From positions 124,001 to 188,000 of the forward strand of contig JBAJNN010000001.1 in NCBI GenBank assembly GCA_036881905.1: 64,000 nt of DNA. The letters run 5' to 3'. This stretch comes from JBAJNN01 sp036881905. GTDB lineage: Bacteria; Pseudomonadota; Alphaproteobacteria; Rhizobiales; Im1. A program made the translations under genes and the position numbers. The notes under the pieces were generated by a model that saw only the letters and a program-made list of their open reading frames with translations, ran no database searches and was not told the origin of the DNA. This document shows, piece after piece, positions 9,100 to 17,121 of the stretch (position 1 is the first letter of the stretch; every line of letters begins with the position of its first letter).

Positions 9100-9906
9100 A
9101 TACCTGAAACCGACGATGTCAAAATACCCGCCGAAGAGGAAACCGTCCGCTATGATGGCGCGAAAAACCCCCTTCACGATCCTGTAAATAGGGACATAGA
9201 GAGCCACCTTTCGAAAACGATTGGCGCTGAAAATGAACTTCATTGGCTGTCTCAACATTTTTTGCGAGATGGCTATCTGAAACTCAGCGCTTTCTTTGGT
9301 GCTAATTTAAAACAAAAAATAAAGCGGGGGGCTAACGAGCTTCTCTCTCTTCACGCCAAGAGGCGGGATATAAAAATAAAAACGACAGACAATTCGCCAA
9401 GATACCTGAGCAATGTCAGGCAACAAGACATAGCGAGGTATGGCAGTGTGATCCCCGCCGTTTACCACTCGGAAGCCCTCATGGATTTCCTGAGTCGCAT
9501 TACGAGAGACAACGTCATACCAAACCCGTGGGAATATGAAAAATTTATCATTAATCGTCAGGAAAAGGCCGGCGATACGCATGGGTGGCACTGGGGCGAT
9601 TATCCGTATAGCTTGATATGGGTATTGGAAGCTCCCGACATCAGCTATGGGGGTCTTCTTCAATGTGTTCCCCATACCTATTGGGATAAGGAAGACCCTA
9701 AAGTGGTCGAGCATCTGGTCAATAATCCCATCTACACCAAGGCCCATATCGCCGGTGATGTCTATCTGATCAATGAGGAGACCACGCTGCATAGGGTCAC
9801 GCCTCTCGTAAAAGATGCCACGCGGATTATCATCAATATGGCATGGGCGCGGTATCGCGACAAAGACCGCCAAGTTATGCATGAAACCTTTGCTTTTCTT
9901 GACTAA
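9100..9906 (+). CDS. BesD-like Fe(II)/2-oxoglutarate-dependent amino acid halogenase (candidate), apparent ATA start
   Basis: The open frame from codon 9100 encodes 268 residues of a non-haem iron enzyme resembling the BesD/Hal family of free-amino-acid radical halogenases. Numbered from 9100, the iron site reads H164-W165-G166, where hydroxylases carry HxD. The missing carboxylate is what opens a chloride site. The distal His is H231, 67 residues later, the same spacing as BesD H137/H204, and R242 is the probable 2-oxoglutarate arginine. R101, E147, H161, D167 and N246 line up with BesD lysine-pocket residues as I recall them (R74, E120, H134, D140, N219). A good ribosome site (GGAGG, 9090-9094) lies 5 bases before ATA 9100. 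No ATG, GTG or TTG occurs in frame until TTG 9262, which would remove 54 residues. Substrate is unproven; lysine or a similar amino acid is an inference. Confidence 0.75.
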   Translation: MPETDDVKIPAEEETVRYDGAKNPLHDPVNRDIESHLSKTIGAENELHWLSQHFLRDGYLKLSAFFGANLKQKIKRGANELLSLHAKRRDIKIKTTDNSPRYLSNVRQQDIARYGSVIPAVYHSEALMDFLSRITRDNVIPNPWEYEKFIINRQEKAGDTHGWHWGDYPYSLIWVLEAPDISYGGLLQCVPHTYWDKEDPKVVEHLVNNPIYTKAHIAGDVYLINEETTLHRVTPLVKDATRIIINMAWARYRDKDRQVMHETFAFLD

Positions 9907-9921
9907 ACCGGGTTTTACTCT

Positions 9922-10827
9922 ATGGCGTTAAGACAACCAGGAGTACTTGATTTCGGCAGTCTGGGGCTCATTTCGATGATGTTCGGGAGTGCCTTTTTTC
10001 TTATGAAAATTGCAGCTGAAAGTATTCCTGTTATTCTTGTTGTATTCTTAAGATTGTTTATAGCTCTAATATTAATTTTTTTATTTTTAAAATTTAAAAG
10101 TCTTAATATAAAAAATAGTTATAAATTTTGGACTAACTGCCTTTCCCTTGGATTTGTAGCAAATATAATCCCATTTAGCCTTCTTACGTGGTCAGAACAA
10201 TATATAGACAGCACTGTTGCCTCCATATACATAACCGCTACACCAGTTTTCGCAGTGCTCATCGCCCATTTTGGCTCCCATGATGAAAAATTCAAGCCAA
10301 GAACGGCGATTGGAATCCTTATCGGCTTGTCCGGAACACTTTTTTTGCTGAAAGATGGATTCAAGGCCGTGTCGTCGGAAAATCTTATCGCACAGGGCGC
10401 ATGTCTGCTGGCCGCGTTCTGTTATGCGTTTTCCAGGGTGCAAACAAGGAAAATATCCGACCATCACCCTGTTGTCATCAGCTTCGGGGTTCTGTTATGC
10501 GCCGTATTAGAAATGCTTCCATTTGTGTCTTATAATTTACTTTCCGGCACAATACCCTTTAACCCGTCTCTATCTGGCATTCTGGCCGTGATCCTTCTTG
10601 GGATTTTTCCCACAGCACTGGCCTTCATTCTTGTTTATAGACTCATAGCGGAGGTAGGGGCTGTCTTTTTGACCACAACCAATTATCTGGTCCCTGTTTT
10701 TGGTGCGCTGTGGGGTTATATTTTCCTATCGGAGCACATAACGTCTGAACTTATTTTGTGCTTTTTAACGATTGTCATTGGCTTGTGGATCGCGAAAGGC
10801 CGGTTCGGCAGGCGAAAGGATGTGTAG
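9922..10827 (+). CDS. EamA/DMT-family exporter (RhtA-like)
   Basis: 301-residue integral membrane protein with about ten hydrophobic segments arranged as two five-helix EamA repeats. The family patterns MMFGSAFFLMKIAAESIPV (helix 1) and SIYITATPVFAVLIAHF (repeat 1 end), and in repeat 2 TTTNYLVPVFGALWGYIFLSE, are visible. It starts 15 bases after the halogenase-like gene and is probably co-transcribed with it. DMT exporters of this type move amino acids and other small metabolites out of the cell. The neighbour suggests export of a modified amino acid, which is inference. The first 250 bases are very AT-rich compared with flanking core genes, consistent with horizontal acquisition. Confidence 0.85.
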   Translation: MALRQPGVLDFGSLGLISMMFGSAFFLMKIAAESIPVILVVFLRLFIALILIFLFLKFKSLNIKNSYKFWTNCLSLGFVANIIPFSLLTWSEQYIDSTVASIYITATPVFAVLIAHFGSHDEKFKPRTAIGILIGLSGTLFLLKDGFKAVSSENLIAQGACLLAAFCYAFSRVQTRKISDHHPVVISFGVLLCAVLEMLPFVSYNLLSGTIPFNPSLSGILAVILLGIFPTALAFILVYRLIAEVGAVFLTTTNYLVPVFGALWGYIFLSEHITSELILCFLTIVIGLWIAKGRFGRRKDV

Positions 10828-11073
10828 GGGGATAACTCTGGTGAGCTCGATGAAGATATACCTTGTACATGGAGGGTTCATAGAACCGTTCCGATGACAC
10901 CGGCTTTGCAAGGACGTGTTGTGTTTGAAAAAAATCCAAATGTTTTTGAATTTTTTCTCAGTAACGTGGGACGCTTTTTAAGCATGATGGATATTGTAAA
11001 GTATGCGGGTATGCAGATTGTTGACGCGCGTCCGGCATATTTTCGCACGGTGAGTTTCCAGGCTTATCGGTAG
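10828..11073 (+). pseudogene. Unidentified gene fragment (C-terminal remnant)
   Basis: This 81-codon open stretch is in the same frame as the preceding EamA gene. It has no start codon with a ribosome site; the only ATG is at 10894, giving 59 residues. The protein reads like the C-terminus of a globular enzyme, ending KYAGMQIVDARPAYFRTVSFQAYR in two short pieces of conserved-looking sequence. It is too short to assign; a methyltransferase C-terminus is one guess. It lies between the exporter and the broken dioxygenase, so it is probably the remnant of another enzyme of the same island. Confidence 0.35.
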
Positions 11074-11120
11074 GGCAACATGGACAGTCGATATCGGGGC
11101 CGAACAATCCCCTTCATGAC

Positions 11121-11852
11121 GTGAAACTTGCGCAATCGGGTTTTGTGCGCATCCCAGCCGGCACGTTTATCGACGAACTGAATCTGGCCGATACGCGGGA
11201 GATTGATTCCTTTCCGCGCAAGTGGAGAAGATTTGGCTGAAGATACATATATGGTGGATGGCAGCGCCTATTGTCTGCGCCGACATGCCACCTTTTCGGC
11301 AAACCGAGGGGGGATGTGTCGAGAAACAACCGCATGGCCCCCATTTCAGACCATGACATTCAATCCCCTCAACGGTGGTATCCAGCGTCAGTTTGCACCT
11401 GTGCGCGACGAGATTTGCAGTCACCGCGTGATGCGTGAAATTCTTGCTCTTGGCTCGCAGACATTTGGCGCTATATTGCCTCTCGTGAACTGGCATGTGG
11501 AAATTCACCAATTTCGCATTCTCGCTCAAGAGGATGGAGGCAAGCCGACACCGGAGGGCATGTACCGGGATGGCGTGGATTTCGTGCTGATGACGTTTAT
11601 CGGCCGATCGAATGTCAGCGGCGGTGAAACAACCGTTCAGGATATGGACGGCAACGAGATTGCCCGGTTTACGCTTGCGCAAACAATGGAGACCGTCATG
11701 CTCAACGATTTGCGCGTCGCGCATGGCGTAACCCGGTCTTCCCGGCAAGGGCGGGCAAGAGTGGGAATCGGTACATGCTGGTCGTCACTTTCAAACGTCA
11801 ATCGTCAATGCGACCGCCAATCCGCGCGAGATATTTACTCAGACACGACTGA
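11121..11852 (+). pseudogene. Decayed PF10014 2OG-Fe dioxygenase (isoleucine-4-hydroxylase-like)
   Basis: Three frames together give a protein of the 2OG-Fe_Oxy_2 family that includes Bacillus L-isoleucine dioxygenase. Frame A from about GTG 11121 gives LAQSGFVRIPAGTFIDEL and ends at TGA 11238. Frame B gives DLAEDTYMVDGSAY, the motif PEGMYRDGVDFVLMTF, the segment VSGGETTVQDMDGNEI and the distal iron His in LRVAHGV. Frame C recovers the family C-terminus RYMLVVTFKRQ. A one-base insertion near 11226 and a shift near 11765 break the gene. The first iron ligand of HxD is also replaced by Tyr (TAC at 11563, one transition from CAC). It is almost certainly inactive. Confidence 0.7.
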
Positions 11853-11861
11853 GAACAAACA

Positions 11862-12014
11862 ATGCCCCTCGAACACATTGCCGTCATCGTCTCCATCACC
11901 TGGCTGGCCGTCATCATCCCCGGTGCCGATTTCGCGATCATTGCCCGCAATAGACTGCTGACACTATTCGGCGTCTTGCTGTTCATGGCCGACGGTGTCC
12001 CCGCTTCGCTTTAA
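11862..12014 (+). pseudogene. LysE/RhtB exporter, N-terminal stub
   Basis: An ATG 10 bases after the dioxygenase remnant opens a 50-residue frame. It begins MPLEHIAVIVSITWLAV, followed by IIPGADFAIIARN, the conserved N-terminal helix and PGPDF-like signature of LysE/RhtB amino acid exporters. The frame then goes out of register and stops at TAA 12012, leaving about a quarter of the usual 200 residues. The rest has been deleted up to the MFS gene. Its place directly behind an amino acid hydroxylase remnant suggests a former hydroxylase-exporter pair. Confidence 0.6.
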
Positions 12015-12048
12015 GGATGTATTTTGGTTCCATAGAGGATTCGTAACG

Positions 12049-13293
12049 ATGTTCCATCTGTTGAAGAGCGACAGTAAAAATATCTTCACGCGACTGATTG
12101 CCGCTTGGTTCATTTCCTCGATCGGCGACTGGCTTTACAAACTCGCCCTGCCGCTTCTGGTGCTTAAGATGACCGGATCGGCGGTCGATATGGCCGGCGC
12201 CTTCGCCCTGACCTTCCTGCCTTTTCTGATCTTTTCGCTCGCTGGCGGCGTGATCGCCGACCGTTTTCAGCGCCGCCGCGTTCTGATCCTGTGCGATCTC
12301 GGCGCCTTCGCCCTGCTCATGTTGCTGGCGCTGGCGGGCGGCTGGTTCGCCTCCATGCCGCTGGTCTATATCCTCGTCTTCCTCGTCGCCTCGATCACCC
12401 CGATTCATCATCCGAGTTTCCAGGCGTTCATCCCCGAAACTGTCGATCATGACGATCTGCCGAAGGCTAATGCGCTGGTTAGCGGCTCGGACAACATCAT
12501 TGCCATCGCCGCGCCGATCCTGAGTGGCCTGATCGTCGCCCTGATCGGCCCGACCCAGACGATCATCCTCAACGCCTTAAGTTTTCTCGTCTCCGCCCTT
12601 CTCGTTTCCTCCATCCCCTTCAAGGCCAGGGGGAAAATAGACGCCGCGCGATGGAAAATCGCCGATTCCGTGCGCGAAGGCTTCACCTATGCCTGGTCGC
12701 ATCCGGTGCTCAAATATGGTTCGTTGCTGTTCGTCGGCAGCAATTTCGCCGTCAATGTGTTTCAGGCCAATCTTATCTTCTATCTGACCGACATTCTCGG
12801 CGCCTCGCCGCAGATCATCGGCTTCGTCTTCACCGAGATCGGCATCGGCGCGCTCATTGGCTCGATCGTCGCGCCGTGGTTCATAAAACGCTTCGAGTCC
12901 GGGCGCATCATCGTGATTTCGACGATCCTAGCCGGTCTTTTCGCCTTTCCTCTGCTCTGGGTTCACGATCCCCTCATGGTCGGGGCGGTCTGGGCGCTGG
13001 AAACGGTCTTCGGTACCATCAACCCGGTCACCTATTTTACCTTAAGGCAACGCAGCGTGCCCAAGGATGTATTGGGCCGCGCCGTCGCCGTGACCCGTCT
13101 CGTTTCCTTCTCCAGCATTCCGCTGGCGTCCCTGATCGGCGGGCTCCTACTGGAGCGGACCAATATCGCGGTCATCATTCTGGTGTGCGCCTGCGTACGG
13201 CTGGCGACGGGCCTTTTGGCCATGTGCTCGCCGCTGATGCGCTATCGTTCTCCAAAGCCCGTATCCGACGGCGAGGCCGTTGAGATCGGATAG
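12049..13293 (+). CDS. MFS transporter (MFS_3/EntS-like)
   Basis: 414-residue major facilitator protein with about twelve hydrophobic helices. The N-terminal IGDWLYKLALPLLVLKMTGSA and the loop GGVIADRFQRRRVLILCD (helix 2-3 signature GxxaDrxgRR) mark the MFS_3 group, which includes enterobactin and macrolide exporters. The start at 12049 was chosen because AGAGGA lies 9 bases upstream; an upstream ATG at 11995 overlaps the LysE stub and has no ribosome site. GC content is again high, so this gene seems to lie just outside the decayed island. The substrate is unknown. Confidence 0.85.
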   Translation: MFHLLKSDSKNIFTRLIAAWFISSIGDWLYKLALPLLVLKMTGSAVDMAGAFALTFLPFLIFSLAGGVIADRFQRRRVLILCDLGAFALLMLLALAGGWFASMPLVYILVFLVASITPIHHPSFQAFIPETVDHDDLPKANALVSGSDNIIAIAAPILSGLIVALIGPTQTIILNALSFLVSALLVSSIPFKARGKIDAARWKIADSVREGFTYAWSHPVLKYGSLLFVGSNFAVNVFQANLIFYLTDILGASPQIIGFVFTEIGIGALIGSIVAPWFIKRFESGRIIVISTILAGLFAFPLLWVHDPLMVGAVWALETVFGTINPVTYFTLRQRSVPKDVLGRAVAVTRLVSFSSIPLASLIGGLLLERTNIAVIILVCACVRLATGLLAMCSPLMRYRSPKPVSDGEAVEIG

Positions 13294-13402
13294 CAGACTG
13301 CCTCGATGGGGAGAGGTCTTATTTGCTTCAAACTTCCGCTTCGGGTAGATTCTTTTAATTTCGGCTTGGTAAAATCGTTTGCGTCTTTGGAGGCTGTCTG
13401 AA

Positions 13403-14266
13403 ATGTTCATCGCTCGCGTAAGTCACGCTCGCCCCTTCCCGCCGCATATCGAGGCCGCATCATTCCGATCCCGCAAAGGGAATAGCTCGAAACAGCCGCT
13501 GACCGGAGGGTGGCGTGCGATCAACCTTGTTCTGTCCTTAATCACTTTTTCAACGTTCGCGGCAACCCCGTCTCCGGTTGGAGCGCGGGAGTTGGGACTG
13601 TCCGACCGCTTTATATCGGTCACCGGCCTTGGCGAGGTCTCGGCGGTCCCTAATTTGGCTGTTGTCACGATTGGCGTGAGCGAGCAGGCTAACACCGCCG
13701 CCGATGCGCTGGCTTCCAACAGCGAGGCCACGAACGCCGTTATGAAGACGCTTAAAAGCCACAATATCCGCGATAACGATATTCAGACCTCTCATTTCTC
13801 GATCGATCAGCGTTATAGCTACGCCGAGCCGCCAGGCTCGGCTCCCGCCAAAATCACCGGTTATGAGGTTTCCAACCAGGTCACAGTTAAGCTTCGTGAC
13901 GCCACCCTCCTTGCCACAGTGCTGGATGAGGTGGTCAAGGCCGGTTCGAACCGGATTTCCGCTATTGCGTTTGGCTTTGCCGATGGTAAATCTCTTAAAA
14001 GCAAGGCGCGTTTGGCGGCTGTCGAGGATGCCCGTCACAAGGCGGAACTTTACGCCAAAGCCGCCGGCGTCTCGCTTGGAGCGGTCATATCGATAAGCGA
14101 AGCGGGTGGTGCGCCCTTCATGGCCGACAATGGCCGTTCCATGATGGTCAACGCCGCTGGCGCGCCCCCGATGGCGCGGGGGGAGAAAACAATACGCGCC
14201 CAGATCAGCATGACCTGGGAGCTGAAAAACTCTAAAATCGCATCGGAACAGTCAATGCTCGGATAG
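13403..14266 (+). CDS. SIMPL domain (DUF541) periplasmic protein
   Basis: 287-residue exported protein. GGAGG at 13389-13393 selects ATG 13403. The first 35 residues are a polar extension, then a hydrophobic stretch (INLVLSLITFSTFAATP) ending near VGA resembles a Sec signal, so the true start may lie further in. The mature part has the DUF541/SIMPL pattern: ISVTGLGEVSAVPNLAVVTIGVSEQA, DIQTSHFSIDQRYSY, the segment around ITGYEVSNQVTV, and ARHKAELYAKAAGVSLG near the end. Family members are periplasmic or outer-membrane linked and have been connected to oxidative stress and signalling. The precise role is unknown. Confidence 0.85.
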   Translation: MFIARVSHARPFPPHIEAASFRSRKGNSSKQPLTGGWRAINLVLSLITFSTFAATPSPVGARELGLSDRFISVTGLGEVSAVPNLAVVTIGVSEQANTAADALASNSEATNAVMKTLKSHNIRDNDIQTSHFSIDQRYSYAEPPGSAPAKITGYEVSNQVTVKLRDATLLATVLDEVVKAGSNRISAIAFGFADGKSLKSKARLAAVEDARHKAELYAKAAGVSLGAVISISEAGGAPFMADNGRSMMVNAAGAPPMARGEKTIRAQISMTWELKNSKIASEQSMLG

Positions 14267-14485
14267 ATACGGCCTCTTATAGGTTTCCTGAATTGCCAAA
14301 ACCTTATGGCGAGACGAGACCAGCCTCGTCGGTTGTGACGCCGGGAGCGCGAAAATTCATTGGGCAACGCCCAGCTAAGCGTTCGGATACCGGACCGTCG
14401 TTATTTCACTATACTTCGAATCCAAGAACACCTTAAGCGTGACAACGCATGTTGAATGAGGCCTAGGGCTCGCGCCTAGTCTTTA

Positions 14486-15778
14486 CTATCCGTGACCACG
14501 GGAGATCTCGCCGCGCAGAAAACGCAGCGCATAGTTGAGCTGAATGTCGTCTTTTTTGTCTTTTGGGACATAGCTCGCAGAACCGCTCTCCTCGGCGCCG
14601 TCCGTACTCTCGAGGTGGTTGGGCAAACTCGCCTCGCCCTTGGTGGCAAAATGGCTCCGCTCGCCTTCGGGAATGATCTGCTCGACCCTGACATCGGGGA
14701 CAATCCCTTGAGCCTGGATCGAGCGGCCCGATGGGGTGTAATAGCGGGCTGTCGTCAGCCGTAACGCACCCTCTTCCCCCAGCGGAATGATCGTTTGCAC
14801 CGAACCTTTGCCGAAGGAGCGCGTGCCGATGATGGTGGCGCGTCGGTGATCTTGCAGGGCGCCGGCCACGATTTCCGAGGCCGAGGCCGAGCCGCCATTG
14901 ATCAAAACCACAAGCGGTTTGCCATCGAGCCTGTCGCCGGGGCGGGCGTCGAAGCGTCTTGTGTCCTGCGCATTGCGCCCACGCGTCGAAACAATCTCGC
15001 CACGATTAAGGAACGTATCGGACACCGAAACCGCCTGATCGAGCAGTCCACCGGGATTATTGCGCAGATCGAGCACATACCCCCTGATCTTGGCGCCGAT
15101 TTCCGACTGAATCGCTTCAAGGACATTCTCCAGACCGCTCTGGGCCTGCTCACTAAAGGTGGTGATGCGAATATAACCGATATCGCCCTCCACGGACCAG
15201 CGCACCGCCTTGACATGAATGATGTCGCGCACGATCCTGACGTCGAAAGGCTCATCAACACCACTGCGCCTAACCGTCAGCGTGACCGAGGTGCCGGGAG
15301 GTCCCTGCATTTTCTCAACCGCCTCATTTTGCGTCATACCCATGATCGGGACGCCGTCAAGCGCGGTAATCAGATCGCCCGCCATGAGACCGGCCCTCTG
15401 TGCGGGCGTGTCATCAATGGGCGAGACCACTTTAATGACGCCGTTTTCCATGATGACCACGATGCCAAGCCCGCCGAACTCCCCCCTTGTCTGGACCTGC
15501 ATCTGGCGAAAACTTTTGGCATTCATGTAGCTTGAATGCGGGTCGAGCGCGGCGAGCATGCCATTGATCGCCGCCTCGATCATTTTCCGGCTGTCCGGCT
15601 GTTCCACATACTGCGCCCTGACGCGATCGAAGACATCGCCGAACAGGTTGAGTTGCCGATAGATATCGGTCTGCGTGTCGGTGGCGGCGGATGTGCATGA
15701 AGCACTCCACAGAGCCATGACGGCCATCGCAACCGCTGCCAGAAAGCTTGTGATCCTCAATCGTTTATTCCGCGTCAT
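14486..15778 (-). CDS. ctpA: Carboxyl-terminal processing protease (S41 family)
   Basis: 430-residue periplasmic serine protease that trims envelope proteins and affects peptidoglycan hydrolases. The N-terminus has a signal sequence ending in WSASC, a possible lipobox. A PDZ domain spans about residues 90-175 (GGLGIVVIMENGVIKVVSP, GDLITALDGVPI). The S41 domain follows with LDLRNNPGGLLDQAV, the catalytic serine in NGGSASASEIVAGALQD and the lysine in SFGKGSVQT. The ATG at 15778 overlaps the envC stop (ATGA), the usual envC-ctpA coupling; a longer frame to 15808 is less likely. Confidence 0.93.
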   Translation of the reverse strand: MTRNKRLRITSFLAAVAMAVMALWSASCTSAATDTQTDIYRQLNLFGDVFDRVRAQYVEQPDSRKMIEAAINGMLAALDPHSSYMNAKSFRQMQVQTRGEFGGLGIVVIMENGVIKVVSPIDDTPAQRAGLMAGDLITALDGVPIMGMTQNEAVEKMQGPPGTSVTLTVRRSGVDEPFDVRIVRDIIHVKAVRWSVEGDIGYIRITTFSEQAQSGLENVLEAIQSEIGAKIRGYVLDLRNNPGGLLDQAVSVSDTFLNRGEIVSTRGRNAQDTRRFDARPGDRLDGKPLVVLINGGSASASEIVAGALQDHRRATIIGTRSFGKGSVQTIIPLGEEGALRLTTARYYTPSGRSIQAQGIVPDVRVEQIIPEGERSHFATKGEASLPNHLESTDGAEESGSASYVPKDKKDDIQLNYALRFLRGEISRGHG

Positions 15779-17037
15779 CTTCGCGCTTCTCTGCCGCTGC
15801 CGCTCCACCAGGGGGTCGGATCGATTATATTGGTACCCTTGCGAAACTCAATATAGAGAATCGGTTGCGATTGTTTTGTTCGATCCCAGATCGCCGTCGC
15901 CATGGCGGGCTTATCGCCCATGGTTCCCACTGGTTCGCCCGCCAGCAGGAATTCCCCGTTCCCGACTGAAATTGTACCAAGACCCGCCATAAGGATATGA
16001 TACCCTTGCCCAACATCAAGGATCAAGAGCTTGCCATAGCTGCGGAAGGTTCCGGCAAATTCCACCCGACCATCGGCCGGCGCGGTCACTTGCGCATCGG
16101 CCCTGGTGGCGATCATGTCGCCCTTGACCACCGCGCCAAGGCTGTTGTGGCTGCCGTAATGGCTGACCAACTTGCCCTGAGCGGGGAAATTGAGTTTCCC
16201 TCGGATCTCGGTGAAGACCGTTGCCGGCGTCGCGTCGTTCCGGCGCTCGCGTTTTTTCTGTTGGCGTTCCAAAGACGCCAGAAGTTGGCGCACCGAGGCG
16301 GCCTGATGCGAGAGTTTCGATATGCGCCCATGCGATGTCTCAATCTCGTTTTGCGTCGTCTTGATCAGCATTCGCTTGCGCTGCAAAAGCGCGTCGATTT
16401 CTTCCCTCTCGGTGCCTAATCCAGCCAGATTGGCGGTTATGGTCTCATTTTCACGAATCTTCCGGTCATGCACCGTCTCAAGCCGCGCCAGATTGCGCAA
16501 CACAACACCGGCCTCATCCTCCATTTTCGGCACCAGAGTCTGCAGTAACATAGCCCCTCGCACCGCCTCCAACGCATCATCGGGCTTAACCGCGAGCGGG
16601 GGAGGAAACTGGCGCTCCAGACGTTGCAGGCCAACGAGGAGAGCAGACAAGACCAGATGTTTTCCCGACAATGTGGCCCGCAACGCTTCCGTCTCCTTAT
16701 CCAGTTCGCCCAGCCGATGTTCAGCTCTAGTGATGGCACCTTCGCGAGATTGAATCCGCGTGGCAAGCGCGATGGATTGCTTCGATAAGGCTCCCGCCTC
16801 TTTCAGAAGGGTTTCATTTTCTCTCGCAAGGGAATCTTCACGGCGGCGTGCGCCTTCGATTTGTCCATCAAGAGCGTCGAGTGCGTTCTTGGCATCCTTT
16901 TTGGCCCTGGCGATATCGCCATTATCCACCGCATTTGCAGGCCCTGTCGCGACTGTCGCCGTCAATGATGCCGCAATGAGGCTGCCTGTTAAAAAAACGC
17001 GCCAATTTGGGAACACTTTGATCACACTCATGATCAT
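15775..17037 (-). CDS. envC: EnvC-like murein hydrolase activator with degenerate M23 domain
   Basis: 420-residue periplasmic protein. A signal peptide ends near GPANA. Residues about 40-260 are heptad-rich coiled coil (RAKKDAKNALDALDGQI onward). The C-terminal LytM/M23 domain has KLNFPAQGKLVSHYG and VTAPADGRVEFAGTFRSYGK. The zinc-binding HxH of active peptidases is replaced (GYHILMAGLG), so it should activate amidases at the division site rather than cut peptidoglycan itself, as known for EnvC. It is coupled to ctpA by a 4-base overlap. Confidence 0.88.
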   Translation of the reverse strand: MIMSVIKVFPNWRVFLTGSLIAASLTATVATGPANAVDNGDIARAKKDAKNALDALDGQIEGARRREDSLARENETLLKEAGALSKQSIALATRIQSREGAITRAEHRLGELDKETEALRATLSGKHLVLSALLVGLQRLERQFPPPLAVKPDDALEAVRGAMLLQTLVPKMEDEAGVVLRNLARLETVHDRKIRENETITANLAGLGTEREEIDALLQRKRMLIKTTQNEIETSHGRISKLSHQAASVRQLLASLERQQKKRERRNDATPATVFTEIRGKLNFPAQGKLVSHYGSHNSLGAVVKGDMIATRADAQVTAPADGRVEFAGTFRSYGKLLILDVGQGYHILMAGLGTISVGNGEFLLAGEPVGTMGDKPAMATAIWDRTKQSQPILYIEFRKGTNIIDPTPWWSGSGREARR

Positions 17038-17121
17038 CGACGACTCTTGTTTGATCGAACACTCATTTCAGACAGGCGAGACCCATAGAGCCATGGCTAA
17101 CTGTGTACCCTTTGTATAAGG

